Origin: Acidobacteriota bacterium
GTDB taxonomy: Bacteria > Acidobacteriota > Blastocatellia > RBC074
Direction of reading: 5' to 3'
DNA: 64,000 nucleotides
NCBI GenBank assembly: GCA_018269055.1
Contig: JAFDVI010000024.1
Coordinates: 310,001-374,000, forward strand
In this document: one piece after another, positions 21,802 through 30,836 of the stretch
Layout: the number at the start of each line of letters is the position of its first letter
How positions within the stretch are numbered: the stretch's first letter is position 1
The notes under the pieces: generated by a model
What the model saw: the letters and a program-made list of their open reading frames with translations, nothing else
What the model was told of the DNA's origin: nothing
Databases searched by the model: none
Position numbers and translations under genes: made by a program

Positions 21802-22386
21802 ATGAAAATAACAAATGCCAAGTTTGTTGCTGCGGTGTCCACACCGGAATCAATGCTCAAAGATGGCAAACCGGAAATAGCCTTTCTTGGACGCTCGAAC
21901 GTTGGCAAATCCAGCTTGATCAATAGCCTGTTGGGAGTGAAGGGGCTTGCTCGTACAAGCTCCACTCCCGGGCGAACGCAGTCGCTCAATTTTTTTTTGA
22001 TCAATGAAGAGTTTTATTTCGTTGATTTGCCTGGTTATGGATACGCAAAAACCTCGAAGGACAAAAGGCAGGAATGGGGAAAGTTGATCGAGAAATACCT
22101 TGCGGAACGCAAGCAGCTTGTGCTATCTATCTTAATCGTTGATGCTCGACATGAACCTTCCCCGCTAGACCTTCAAATGAAATCCTGGCTCCAGCACTTT
22201 GGGCTTCCTTATTTGGTGGTCTCGACGAAAGCTGATAAGCTTTCGGCCAACGAGAGGCGAAAATCCTGGCACACAGCAAAGAGGGTTCTTGACTCCGAAA
22301 ACATCATTCAATACTCGTCATTCACACGCGAAGGGGCAAAAGAGATTTGGAATGTAATCGGCTCTAGCATCACAGCAAAGCGATAA
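21802..22386 (+). CDS. engB: Ribosome biogenesis GTPase EngB/YihA
   Basis: A 194-residue small GTPase of the TrmE-Era-EngA-EngB group, needed for large-subunit assembly. G1 is GRSNVGKSS, G2 TPGRTQS, G3 DLPGYGYA and G4 STKADKL; the last switch region is SSFTREG. The ATG at 21802 fits the family N-terminus (MKITNAKFV). An in-frame TTG at 21763 overlapping the lon stop would add 13 residues without family support. No strong ribosome-binding site is visible for either. Confidence 0.94.
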   Translation: MKITNAKFVAAVSTPESMLKDGKPEIAFLGRSNVGKSSLINSLLGVKGLARTSSTPGRTQSLNFFLINEEFYFVDLPGYGYAKTSKDKRQEWGKLIEKYLAERKQLVLSILIVDARHEPSPLDLQMKSWLQHFGLPYLVVSTKADKLSANERRKSWHTAKRVLDSENIIQYSSFTREGAKEIWNVIGSSITAKR

Positions 22387-22817
22387 TCCCACTGGCTTAA
22401 TTTTCATTTGTCCGACGTTCGTTGCCGCTCGTCATTGATCGAATTCCCTTTCACAATTTTCAAGACTTTTGACAAAAGAGCAACAGATTGCGAATGAGCC
22501 TGAAGAACTGATTATGCGAAAGTAGTCTCATCAAGAAAACCAATAGCGGTTAGATCGCTGTGGCGCTCACCGCCGTGACCTTGGACACTCGCGCACGAAA
22601 TAATCCCAACTGACCCAAATTGAAATTGTCACGAACCGACAGAGCTATTTGCTCAGGCTGTCCTGAACACAGTCGAAAACAAACACATCGCGCGCAGATT
22701 TGCCTTGCGCGCCATCGAATAACTTAATCCCGATCAAACAAGGAGATTTTCTGACCCGGAGTTGATGTACGTTTATTGACGCGCATCATTCCGGCGCAGG
22801 AAAACAAAAGTTGAGCT
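22387..22817 (+). other. Gene-free region, probable long rho leader
   Basis: 431 bp with no credible gene. Because rho genes are often autoregulated through a long untranslated leader (established for E. coli), this may be rho leader RNA. No clear terminator or riboswitch is seen. Confidence 0.4.
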
Positions 22818-24140
22818 ATGGCAGACAGAACTAACAAGTCGAAAGACTATGATGATTACGATGAGATAGAAAGCTATGACGGCGATTCCTTTTTGGATAT
22901 TGCCGATCTCAAGGAAATGAACATTTCCAAGCTCACCCAGATTGCCAAGGACTTGGACGTTCCTGGGGCAACCGGCATGCGCAAGCAAGAATTGATCTTC
23001 AAGATTCTGCAGGCGCAAACTGAGAAGTCGGGCCTGATTTTTTCCGAAGGCGTGCTTGAAACACTTCCCGACGGATTCGGATTTTTGCGAGCGCCAGAAT
23101 ACAACTATTTGCCGGGCCCGGATGATATTTATGTCAGTCCTTCGCAGATACGAAAATTTGATTTGCGAACCGGCGACACAATTTCAGGCCAGATTCGTCC
23201 GCCCAAAGAAGGGGAACGTTATTTTGCCTTGATCAAAGTTGAAGCAATCAACTTTGAGCAACCGGAAATTGCGCGCGACAAAATCTTCTTTGACAATCTG
23301 ACGCCGCTTTACCCGAACGAACAACTGAAGGCGGAAACCAATCCCGAAAATGTCTCCGGGCGAGTGATTGACCTTTTTACTCCGATTGGCAAAGGGCAAC
23401 GCGGCTTGATCGTCGCGCCTCCGCGCACCGGCAAAACAATGCTGCTGCAAACCATTGCCAACTCGATCACAGAAAACCATCCTGAAGTCACATTGATTGT
23501 GTTGTTGATTGATGAACGACCGGAAGAAGTGACGGATATGCAGCGTTCAGTGAACGGTGAAGTCATTTCGTCAACCTTTGACGAACCGGCTTCGCGGCAC
23601 GTGCAGGTTGCGGATATGGTGATTGAAAAGGCCAAACGTCTGGTCGAACACAAACGCGACGTGGTCATTTTGCTTGATTCAATTACGCGTCTGGCTCGCG
23701 CTCATAACGCCGTGGTACCCCCATCAGGCAAAATCCTCTCTGGCGGTGTGGATTCGAATGCCTTGCAGCGTCCGAAGCGATTCTTTGGTGCCGCTCGTAA
23801 CATTGAAGAGGGCGGAAGCTTGACGATTATTGCAACAGCCCTCATTGAAACCGGAAGTCGCATGGACGACGTGATTTTTGAAGAGTTCAAGGGAACGGGC
23901 AACATGGAAATTCACCTTGACCGTAAACTTTCGGATAAACGCGTTTTTCCGGCAATTGACCTTCAGAAATCCGGCACGCGCAAAGAAGAGTTGCTGATTC
24001 CGAAGAAAGATCTGGATCGGATTTGGGTTTTACGTCGAGTTCTCAACCCACTTTCCCCAGTCGAACAAATGGAACTGGTGCTGGAACGTCTGGATAAGAC
24101 CAAGACAAACAATGAATTCCTGGCTTCGATGAATCAATAA
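22818..24140 (+). CDS. rho: Transcription termination factor Rho
   Basis: A 440-residue hexameric RNA helicase. A short acidic N-terminal extension (about residues 1-30) precedes the Rho N domain ([26 protein letters not shown]), the cold-shock-like RNA-binding domain ([32 protein letters not shown]) and the ATPase. Walker A is [10 protein letters not shown], Walker [14 protein letters not shown] and the Q/R-loop region [23 protein letters not shown]. It is about 20 residues longer than E. coli Rho because of the N-terminus. Confidence 0.97.
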   Translation: MADRTNKSKDYDDYDEIESYDGDSFLDIADLKEMNISKLTQIAKDLDVPGATGMRKQELIFKILQAQTEKSGLIFSEGVLETLPDGFGFLRAPEYNYLPGPDDIYVSPSQIRKFDLRTGDTISGQIRPPKEGERYFALIKVEAINFEQPEIARDKIFFDNLTPLYPNEQLKAETNPENVSGRVIDLFTPIGKGQRGLIVAPPRTGKTMLLQTIANSITENHPEVTLIVLLIDERPEEVTDMQRSVNGEVISSTFDEPASRHVQVADMVIEKAKRLVEHKRDVVILLDSITRLARAHNAVVPPSGKILSGGVDSNALQRPKRFFGAARNIEEGGSLTIIATALIETGSRMDDVIFEEFKGTGNMEIHLDRKLSDKRVFPAIDLQKSGTRKEELLIPKKDLDRIWVLRRVLNPLSPVEQMELVLERLDKTKTNNEFLASMNQ

Positions 24141-24162
24141 GCGACTCAATCAGCTTGGAAAC

Positions 24163-24206
24163 AAAAAAGCGGCAACTGAGTTTTAGCCTCAGTTGCCGCT
24201 TTTCTT
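24163..24206. terminator. Bidirectional terminator between rho and the convergent gene
   Basis: AGCGGCAACTGAG (24168-24180) pairs perfectly with CTCAGTTGCCGCT (24188-24200), flanked by AAAAAA on the left and TTTTCTT on the right. It works for rho and for the minus-strand gene ending at 24224. Confidence 0.9.
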
Positions 24207-24223
24207 ATTGTTGCTGTTTGGGG

Positions 24224-24844
24224 TTATTGCGAACGTTGCAATGTCAAAGCGATATTTCTAACTTCATCTCCTTCGATCTCTATTTCTGTTGAGGCTGGCT
24301 GAAACCCCTTTCCCAAAGCCGTCACACGATATTTGGCTTTCTCCGCCTTTAAGCGGAAAGCAAATTCTCCTCCTTCGCCTGACAGTTTCTCCTGTTTAAA
24401 TTTCCCACCGCCATCAATCCGTTCAATTATGACTGTTGCGTTCGGGAGCGAAAAACCGACGCCATAAAGTACCGCTCCGCGAACTGATGCGTATGGTGAT
24501 TCTTCGCGTTTTAGTTCGATGGCGCTTTTTAGCTTGAGTGTGTCGTCAGCCGTTACTGTCAGATTGCGCGAGATAAATGTCGCGTAGCCTTTTTTCTCCA
24601 GTGAAAATGAATAATCGCCCGCGGGCAAATCTGTGAACTCAAAGTCGCCTTTACTATCGCTTCTGGCTTCGCGCACGATGGTTTTATTTTTCACACTTGT
24701 TGCGCGAATCAAGACTCCTTCGAGCGCTTTCCCATCTCTTTCCTTGACCTTGCCTTTTACAGCGCCGGTTTGTCCGTATGCAGGAACAAGGGAGAACACT
24801 AGAACCAACTTTATCAACAACGCGTATCCAAGTGTCAGCTTCAT
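24224..24844 (-). CDS. Exported carboxypeptidase-regulatory-like domain protein
   Basis: A 206-residue exported protein. A signal peptide (about residues 1-25, PAYGQ) is followed by two Ig-like carboxypeptidase-regulatory beta-sandwich domains. Domain 1 is GAVKGKVKERDGKALEGVLIRA...DLPAGDYSFSLEKKGY (about 28-110). Domain 2 is SVRGAVLYGVGFSLPNATVII...GKGFQPAS (about 120-200). Such domains decorate many secreted or outer-membrane proteins of Acidobacteriota and Bacteroidota. There is no enzyme motif, so a structural or adhesive role is likely. It is divergent from the VWFA gene. Confidence 0.78.
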   Translation of the reverse strand: MKLTLGYALLIKLVLVFSLVPAYGQTGAVKGKVKERDGKALEGVLIRATSVKNKTIVREARSDSKGDFEFTDLPAGDYSFSLEKKGYATFISRNLTVTADDTLKLKSAIELKREESPYASVRGAVLYGVGFSLPNATVIIERIDGGGKFKQEKLSGEGGEFAFRLKAEKAKYRVTALGKGFQPASTEIEIEGDEVRNIALTLQRSQ

Positions 24845-24924
24845 AAAGTCCTCAAAATTAAGGATGACCGTTTATCCAAGACCACGGTTTGCTTCGCTTT
24901 GAGCAATAGGATTATAACAACGCC

Positions 24925-25920
24925 ATGCTGAAATTACGTCCGACGATTTTCTTACTTCTGATCCTATGGATCAGCTTTGTAGTTTGGGCGCAGAAGAGTG
25001 ACAAGCCAACCTCTCAGTCTCCCATGACGATTCGCATTGATACGGATTTGGTCACCATTGACGTCAGCGTCACAGACAAGAACGGAAATTATGTGCGGGA
25101 TTTGCGCCCTGAAGAATTTCAGGTGTTTGAGGACGGAAAACTGAAAGCTCTGGATTTTTTTGCTGTCACGGATGAGGCCACGTTATCTCGTCCATTGGCG
25201 GTAGTATTTGCGCTTGATTCATCAGGAAGTTTGAAACCGGAAGAAACAAGAACACTGCGTGATTCAGCACTGAGATTTACGGAGTTGATGCGGGGAGATT
25301 CGGTTTTTGCCGCATTGGCGTTCAACTATAAAGTCAAGGTTCTTCAAAGCTTTACTGATGATCCCCGCAAATTGGAGCGGGCATTAGGCAAGGTGGATCA
25401 CTTTGAAGGCTCGACAAGGATTTATGATGCGCTAGATCAAGCCATCACCTTGCTCAACCGACAAGCGCCGCGCTCACGCAAAAACCGTCCGGTAAGGCGC
25501 GTTATCATCGTGATCAGTGACGGTTTTGACTCAGCAAGTATTATTGATCGCCAGGAGCTAATTCGCAGGGCAATTGCAGCAGGCGTGACGGTCTATTCCA
25601 TTACTTTGCCTTCATACATACTCTCACCGACACAATTTACAGAGAGGGTAATTACTCCGCTGGATGCAACGCGTGTTGTGGCGGCAACAGGTGGGCTTGA
25701 TTTTGCAGCAGACGTAAAGGACTTCACTCCAATCTTCAAAGCCTTGGCCGAAGAGATCAAGGCCAGTTATGCGCTGGCATTTTATCCGGGAAACAGTGAT
25801 GGCAAGTTTCACGACTTAGGTGTGAAAACCACTCGACCGGGACTGAAATTGCGCATCAGTCGCACGGGCTATCTTGCGGCTGATAAAGTCAAAAAGGTCG
25901 AAGAAGTAAAGCGTCAATAA
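24925..25920 (+). CDS. VWFA-related Acidobacterial domain protein
   Basis: A 331-residue exported protein. The signal segment covers residues 1-22. The region VTIDVSVTDKNGNYVRDLRPEEFQVFEDGK (about 46-75) is the hallmark of the Acidobacterial VWFA family known as TIGR03436. The von Willebrand A domain (about 90-300) has a MIDAS motif DSSGS. It probably binds partners through a metal ion outside the cytoplasm; the partner is unknown. Its end overlaps a convergent LysW-like gene by 7 bp. The family is one reason for assigning the window to Acidobacteriota. Confidence 0.88.
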   Translation: MLKLRPTIFLLLILWISFVVWAQKSDKPTSQSPMTIRIDTDLVTIDVSVTDKNGNYVRDLRPEEFQVFEDGKLKALDFFAVTDEATLSRPLAVVFALDSSGSLKPEETRTLRDSALRFTELMRGDSVFAALAFNYKVKVLQSFTDDPRKLERALGKVDHFEGSTRIYDALDQAITLLNRQAPRSRKNRPVRRVIIVISDGFDSASIIDRQELIRRAIAAGVTVYSITLPSYILSPTQFTERVITPLDATRVVAATGGLDFAADVKDFTPIFKALAEEIKASYALAFYPGNSDGKFHDLGVKTTRPGLKLRISRTGYLAADKVKKVEEVKRQ

Positions 25921-26102
25921 TCGTTTTCTTCGTCTTCGTAATCGTCCTCTTCGTCTTCTGAGGCGAGATCAAGTTCAATCGGGTCCAATCCAACCACTTC
26001 GAGCGTTGCGTCACATTCTTCGCAGTGGATGATTTCACCTTTATCCACGTCTTCGTCTACATGAATCTCAGCTTCACATTCAGGGCAGGCAGATAACGGC
26101 AA
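25914..26102 (-). CDS. LysW-like zinc-ribbon protein without EDWGE tail
   Basis: A 62-residue acidic protein. A single zinc ribbon has Cys6, Cys9, Cys27 and Cys30 (ACPECEAEIHVDEDVDKGEI and HCEECDATLEVVGLDPIEL). The sequence follows LysW, the amino-group carrier of lysine/arginine synthesis, closely up to about residue 45. LysW proteins end in EDWGE, whose last Glu carries the substrate (established). This protein instead ends in an Asp/Glu/Tyr tail (YEDEENDY). No lysX or lysZ genes are near. It may be a carrier variant or a paralogue with another job. Confidence 0.72.
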   Translation of the reverse strand: MPLSACPECEAEIHVDEDVDKGEIIHCEECDATLEVVGLDPIELDLASEDEEDDYEDEENDY

Positions 26103-26758
26103 GGTCGTAATCCTCCGTGAAAAAATGGGCAGAATCTAGTCTGCACTTAATTGATGATTGCTTCTCAAGATCTGAGAAATCCCAGTGCGTGACGATGACA
26201 GCTATTTATGGCTAGATGCTCGCCACGAGCGCGAAGAATCTAAACTATGTCTGCGTTGTTTGGCAATCCTTCAAAAGCCAGTGCTACAGACTCACTCCAC
26301 AATCTGCATATTGTGGTTTTGGATGAGCATCCTTGCTCGTGGTGGCTCCTGAAAAGTCGCGAAAAGCCAGTATTAACAGGGGCGCTAGACCCTACAGGTG
26401 AGATTTAGCCTGAAAAAACAGGTGTTTTATCCAATTTACAAGTAATTTGCCTTGCGCCTATATACCAGCTACGGTATACTCTCGCCCGTTTTGGCACAAT
26501 ATAATGTGATAACAATTGAGCCTCTTGATTAGCGCTCGCGGAGAAAAACGTCGCAAAAAGTGCTTGGCTTTGAGGGAGTGTGAAGCCCACGAAATCAGGC
26601 TTGGTTTATTCGACGCTTTCGTGAGTAAAAGGGTCGGAGTTTGCAATTTTAACTTCGGAATTGAACTAAAACTGCCGGTTTGCCTTTCGCCATGTTCGAT
26701 CTTGGGCATCGCAGCAAGCGCGGCTTGAAATAAACCCATCTTAAAAGGAGAAATTTAA
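26103..26758 (+). other. Gene-free region and long leader upstream of the HU gene
   Basis: About 650 bp without a convincing gene. The left part carries short inverted copies of GCTCGTGG (near 26219-26235 and 26333-26345). The right part (about 26506-26745) is probably untranslated leader of the HU mRNA. A 70-codon open frame at 26516-26728 shows no family features and has no ribosome-binding site. Confidence 0.35.
26435..26480 (+). promoter_or_regulatory. Candidate overlapping promoters for the HU gene
   Basis: TTTACA (26435-26440), 18 bp, TATATA (26459-26464); and TTGCGC (26452-26457), 17 bp, TATACT (26475-26480). A further TATAAT lies at 26500. The leader would be about 270 nt long. Confidence 0.4.
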
Positions 26759-27058
26759 ATGGCAGCAAAATTGATGACTAAGAGCCAGATGGCAGCTCAT
26801 CTCGCGGACAAGTTCGGTATGTCGAAAAAAGCCGCGAATGAAGTGTTGGACGAAGTTGCCGCAGTCGCGGTCGCACAGACCAAAAAAGCAGGTGCATTCA
26901 CACTGCCGGGTATTGGCAAACTCGTCAAAGCTCACCGTAAAGCGCGCAAAGGTCGCAACCCAGCGACAGGTGCTGAGATTAAGATTCCAGCTAAGACCGT
27001 TGTCAAATTCCGCGTGGCGAAGGCTTGCAAAGATGCCATCGTTCCGCCGAAGAAGTAG
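26759..27058 (+). CDS. HU-family histone-like DNA-binding protein
   Basis: A 99-residue HU/IHF-fold protein. An N-terminal helical dimer part (MTKSQMAAHLADKFGMSKKAANEVLDEVA) is followed by the beta-arm with the signature GRNPATGAEIKIPAKTVVKF. The arm is basic and contains the Asn-Pro that inserts into bent DNA (family knowledge). It probably compacts the nucleoid. AAAAGGAGAAA precedes the ATG, a long leader lies upstream and a strong terminator follows. Confidence 0.94.
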   Translation: MAAKLMTKSQMAAHLADKFGMSKKAANEVLDEVAAVAVAQTKKAGAFTLPGIGKLVKAHRKARKGRNPATGAEIKIPAKTVVKFRVAKACKDAIVPPKK

Positions 27059-27080
27059 TTTTTAGAACAGATTCAAAACA

Positions 27081-27129
27081 AAAAGAGTGGCGTTTAGAAC
27101 TATGCTAAGCGCCGCTCTTTTCTTTTTTT
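27081..27129 (+). terminator. Rho-independent terminator of the HU gene
   Basis: AGAGTGGCGTTTAG (27084-27097) pairs with CTAAGCGCCGCTCT (27105-27118) with two G-U pairs, followed by TTTCTTTTTTT. The A-run on the left could let it serve the convergent lnt gene as well. Confidence 0.9.
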
Positions 27130-27149
27130 GATGTCCCTAGGTTGCCAGT

Positions 27150-28802
27150 CTAAAACTTCTTCACGATGCACAAAGCAACAATCAATAGAATCATTACAAA
27201 TGAGCCAATCGCAAACCAATTTCCATGGGTTGTATAAAACGTTTGACCTCGACGCAATTGTGCTTGCCAATGCTGTGTTTTGGTCTGAAAAGAGGGCAAG
27301 GGATCAACCACTTGTCCGTCAGCGGTCAGCAGAGCACTGACGCCTGAATTCGTGACGCGAATCAGGTCACGACCGTTTTCAATCGCTCGCAAGCGCGCGT
27401 GAGCTAGATGCTGGCGCGCCCCGGCTGTGGATCCAAACCAGGCATCGTTCGAAACATTTACCAATAAAGTTGCTCCATTCTTGACGAAGCTGCGAACAAG
27501 ATCAGGATAAGCCGCTTCATAGCAGATAAAAGCTCCAACGCGAGCAAAATTGGTTGTGCGCTCAATCGCTCCGGCTTTTGCGGAATCACTGTTGTTGATC
27601 AAACCTTCTCGTTCAGTAGACAGGCGCAATGTGTTGACTACCGGGACGGTTCCCGGTGTGAAGCCGCCGACGCCGGATGTGGCAAAGGCTTCAACAGTTT
27701 TTCCCAAAACAGACCTGAATGGTATGTATTCACCAAACGGAACCAATCGGATTTTGTCATAACGTTTCATTGGGTTGACGACAGGCTGATTGGGGAAAGC
27801 TACAGAACTCTTGTTTGGCTTCAAAACATGGATGCTGTTGTAATAACGCCAATCGTCTCGCGTGATTGTGTTCAATATCAAATAGCTGCCAGTTTCACTT
27901 GCCAGGGTATCCAATCGCTCACGCAGAGCGGAATCGGTTTCATAAAACAGTGCCAAGGGGGATTCAGCCCAAATGACCAGATCGGCGGCCTTGTTCGGAG
28001 TGCGCGCAACGGCTTCTTTGGTCAAATTGATGTTAGTTTGCAGGTCACGCTCAAAAGTTTCCGGCAATTGATCAGAATCCGGCGGAAGGTTCGGTTGCAC
28101 ACCAATCACCGAAACTGACGCGATGCGGGAAATATTCGATTCGGAATTTGCGGTTGGGAGTAGTAACGCGGCACCGCATAAGACAACCAGTAATGCGACC
28201 ATACGGGAGACGCCTTGTTCTTTTAGCCGCAGCGACAAAACAAGCAATGTGCTCACCGCGACCAGTTCCGCGCTGAGCAAATAAACACCGCCGTATTGTG
28301 ACAGGCGCGCGATGAAAAAGTGATTGACCTGAGAGACACCGAGATCATTCCAGGTTACGCCCGTTACGATTGGGCGCAGCCATTCGGTTGCAACCCAGAC
28401 AAAGGGGGCCGCCGCAATGCTGGCCCAACCAAACCGCCCAAACCGGTTTACGAAAAACGAAATCGTTACGGCAAACATTGCTGGAAACAATGCCAGCACC
28501 GATGCGAATAGAAAGGCTACGGCATAAGCAATGACAGTCGCCATTCCACCAAAATAAACCATGGAATGCGCGATCCAGTTTTCGGCAAAAAACGTAAAAA
28601 GGACACCGGCCAACCAACCCAGCCAAGCTGCCCGGCGCAGCGAAACGCCTTGAGCCAGCACTGATAGCAAGGGGGCCAAGGCCACCCAAGCCAGAAAATC
28701 CAATCCAAAATTGGGAAAGGAGAGCACCAATAAAACGGCGGTCATCACAGCGAATATTGAATGACGGAGCAAACTGTTCGCCGCAAAAGAAGGCTTTTTC
28801 AT
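27150..28802 (-). CDS. lnt: Apolipoprotein N-acyltransferase
   Basis: A 550-residue inner-membrane enzyme that adds the third acyl chain to lipoproteins. About six N-terminal transmembrane helices (residues 12-235) precede a nitrilase-like periplasmic domain. Catalytic residues are Glu in VIWAESPLALF, Lys in KIRLVPFGEYIPFR and Cys in FICYEAAYPDL. A last helix lies at the C-terminus (FAIGSFVMILLIVALCIV). The ATG at 28802 has AAAGGAAA upstream and lies 7 bp after the SPOR gene. The upstream extension of the frame overlaps that gene and lacks family features. Confidence 0.94.
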   Translation of the reverse strand: MKKPSFAANSLLRHSIFAVMTAVLLVLSFPNFGLDFLAWVALAPLLSVLAQGVSLRRAAWLGWLAGVLFTFFAENWIAHSMVYFGGMATVIAYAVAFLFASVLALFPAMFAVTISFFVNRFGRFGWASIAAAPFVWVATEWLRPIVTGVTWNDLGVSQVNHFFIARLSQYGGVYLLSAELVAVSTLLVLSLRLKEQGVSRMVALLVVLCGAALLLPTANSESNISRIASVSVIGVQPNLPPDSDQLPETFERDLQTNINLTKEAVARTPNKAADLVIWAESPLALFYETDSALRERLDTLASETGSYLILNTITRDDWRYYNSIHVLKPNKSSVAFPNQPVVNPMKRYDKIRLVPFGEYIPFRSVLGKTVEAFATSGVGGFTPGTVPVVNTLRLSTEREGLINNSDSAKAGAIERTTNFARVGAFICYEAAYPDLVRSFVKNGATLLVNVSNDAWFGSTAGARQHLAHARLRAIENGRDLIRVTNSGVSALLTADGQVVDPLPSFQTKTQHWQAQLRRGQTFYTTHGNWFAIGSFVMILLIVALCIVKKF

Positions 28803-28809
28803 TGTCTGT

Positions 28810-29268
28810 TCATTTTCCTTTGCCGGCGGGTAGGTTGGAATTGGCGGGTAACTGAGTCGGATTACAGTCCGCAATGCCTGGAGCACAGTTTTGGACGATT
28901 TTGACGACGGTGTAGCCGGATTTGTGCAATTCGTCGCGCAAGTAATCGGCGCCTTCCAGTTTGGTCAAGGGGCCAATTTTGACCACGTACCCGGAGCTTG
29001 TTGAATCCGAACTGATTTCCGTGGCAACGTTGTGTTGGTTTTTCAACTCAGATGCCAATCGTTCAGCCGTCGGAATGCTTTGAAATCCGGGCACCTGCAC
29101 GGTGAAACCGGTTCCGTCTTTCGACATTTCCAGTTGTGCGGCGGATGATGAAATGTAGGTCACCAGAATGCCGGAAGCGAAGTAAAGCGAGCACAAGAGA
29201 GCCAGTGAAAAGAAGGCCATCAGAGCCAGTTTGTCTCTTGAGTTGAGATGCCGTAAAGCTTTGAACAT
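28810..29268 (-). CDS. SPOR-domain membrane protein
   Basis: A bitopic protein of about 152 residues. A cytoplasmic N-terminus is followed by one transmembrane helix (about residues 15-35, MAFFSLALLCSLYFASGILV) and a periplasmic SPOR-type peptidoglycan-binding repeat (FTVQVPGFQSIPTAERLASELK...VVKIGPLTKLEGADYLRDEL). SPOR domains bind denuded glycan at division sites. The start is uncertain: no good ribosome-binding site is seen, and an upstream TTG at 29343 would add 25 basic residues. It is in an operon with lnt. Confidence 0.78.
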   Translation of the reverse strand: MFKALRHLNSRDKLALMAFFSLALLCSLYFASGILVTYISSSAAQLEMSKDGTGFTVQVPGFQSIPTAERLASELKNQHNVATEISSDSTSSGYVVKIGPLTKLEGADYLRDELHKSGYTVVKIVQNCAPGIADCNPTQLPANSNLPAGKGK

Positions 29269-29428
29269 AGCTGATCGCAATTTGCCAGAAAGTTTTTGTT
29301 TTGAACGCACGAATTGTAGCAGATTCCGAATTTGATGCACCAAAGCCGCAGCTTGCGTAATCCGCTGGGCATGAACAAAATGTTTTTATCTGACGAAAAC
29401 AACATTCATAAAACCGAAAGGACGAAAT

Positions 29429-30700
29429 ATGCAGAAAGGTTTATTGCATCTCGCCATGCTCGTCGCATTGTGCGGGATGACTGCTTTGCCGATGGTCAAC
29501 GCTCAACATAAATCTTCCAGATCAAGGAAATCGTCAACTCTTCAGAACAAAAAATCAGTCAGCGGAAATGACAGCGAAGCCCGGCTGCGTAAACGTGCCG
29601 ACAGACTTCATCATGCCAGCATTGTTGTGGACACGCACAATGACATCACTTCGCCGATTACGGATGAAAATTTCGATATGCGTGAGCGCGACACCACAGG
29701 CAAAATTCAAACCGATATTCCGCGAATGAAAGCAGGCGGACTAGGCGCGGAATTTTTCTCGATTTATGTGGCCGCGAAATATGCAAAAGAAGGCGGCGCG
29801 GCGCGGCGCGCGTTGGATATGATTGACGGCGTATACGAACAGGTGCGGCGTCATCCCGAAAGTTTGCAGATGGCCTACACCGTGGCGGACATTCGACGCA
29901 TTCATCGCTCCAAAAAGATCGCCGCATTGATGGGGATCGAAGGCGGCCACGCCATCGAAGACAGTCTGTCGGCGCTTCGCCAGTTTTACAAACTTGGTGT
30001 TCGCTATATGACACTGACGCATACGAATACAAATAATTGGGCAGATTCCGCCGGAGGAATTGGCAATCCGCCGGAAAAACGACACGGTGGTTTGAGCGAT
30101 TTTGGCCGTGAAGTCATCGCCGAAATGAACCGCCTGGGGATGATGGTAGACATCTCTCACGTCGGAGATGAGACGTTCTGGGATGTGATCGAAGTGACAA
30201 AATCCCCGGTTATCGCTTCACATTCTTCCTGTCGTGCGTTGACCAACGTGCCGCGAAATCTGACGGATGACATGTTAAAAGCCGTGGCCAAAAACGGCGG
30301 TGTGGTGATGATCAATTTCTACAACGGATTCATCAACACAGAATACGCCAAACCCGGCGATCCCGTGCCGACCAAAACCGCGGAAACCGCCACGCTTGAT
30401 ATGTTGATGGAGCATTTCGATCACGCCATTAAAGTCGCCGGGATTGACCACGTCGGGATCGGATCGGATTTTGACGGTGTAGATGGCATGCTGCCGCCAG
30501 GAATGGAAGATGTATCGAAACTGCCAACGATCGCGTACGAATTGCTCAAGCGCGGTTATTCTGACGCGGATGTGAAGAAAGTTCTTGGTGAAAATCTGTT
30601 GCGAGTAATGGCGGACAACGAACGCGTCGCCAAAAAGCTTCAGACTTCCGGCAAGGTTCCATCTTTCATGAAGATCAATTCACCGGTTCCCCAACACTAA
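29429..30700 (+). CDS. Exported membrane dipeptidase (peptidase M19)
   Basis: A 423-residue renal-dipeptidase-family enzyme with a signal peptide (about residues 1-25, MVNAQ). The dinuclear zinc site motifs are VVDTHNDI, Glu in MGIEGGHAIED, His in DISHVGDETFWDV and His in VIASHSSCRAL. The Asp loop is VGIGSDFDGVDG. The family splits dipeptides, including those with a D-residue at the C-terminus, so a role in peptidoglycan or peptide scavenging is plausible. AAAGGACG precedes the ATG. It is transcribed divergently from the SPOR-lnt pair. Confidence 0.92.
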   Translation: MQKGLLHLAMLVALCGMTALPMVNAQHKSSRSRKSSTLQNKKSVSGNDSEARLRKRADRLHHASIVVDTHNDITSPITDENFDMRERDTTGKIQTDIPRMKAGGLGAEFFSIYVAAKYAKEGGAARRALDMIDGVYEQVRRHPESLQMAYTVADIRRIHRSKKIAALMGIEGGHAIEDSLSALRQFYKLGVRYMTLTHTNTNNWADSAGGIGNPPEKRHGGLSDFGREVIAEMNRLGMMVDISHVGDETFWDVIEVTKSPVIASHSSCRALTNVPRNLTDDMLKAVAKNGGVVMINFYNGFINTEYAKPGDPVPTKTAETATLDMLMEHFDHAIKVAGIDHVGIGSDFDGVDGMLPPGMEDVSKLPTIAYELLKRGYSDADVKKVLGENLLRVMADNERVAKKLQTSGKVPSFMKINSPVPQH

Positions 30701-30836
30701 TCCCTTCCCCATCGCTGTGGCAGTTGAAATCATTTAGCGCCGGATCAAAAACTGCCACAGCCTTCCAAACTCCTCGAACACTCTCGCCTAAAATCCCCAC
30801 GCACCCTTACATTGAATTCACCAATCAAGACGGTCT

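Noticed and set aside
26516-26728. A 70-codon open frame upstream of the HU gene
   Set aside because: No ribosome-binding site, no domain, and it lies in the probable leader RNA.
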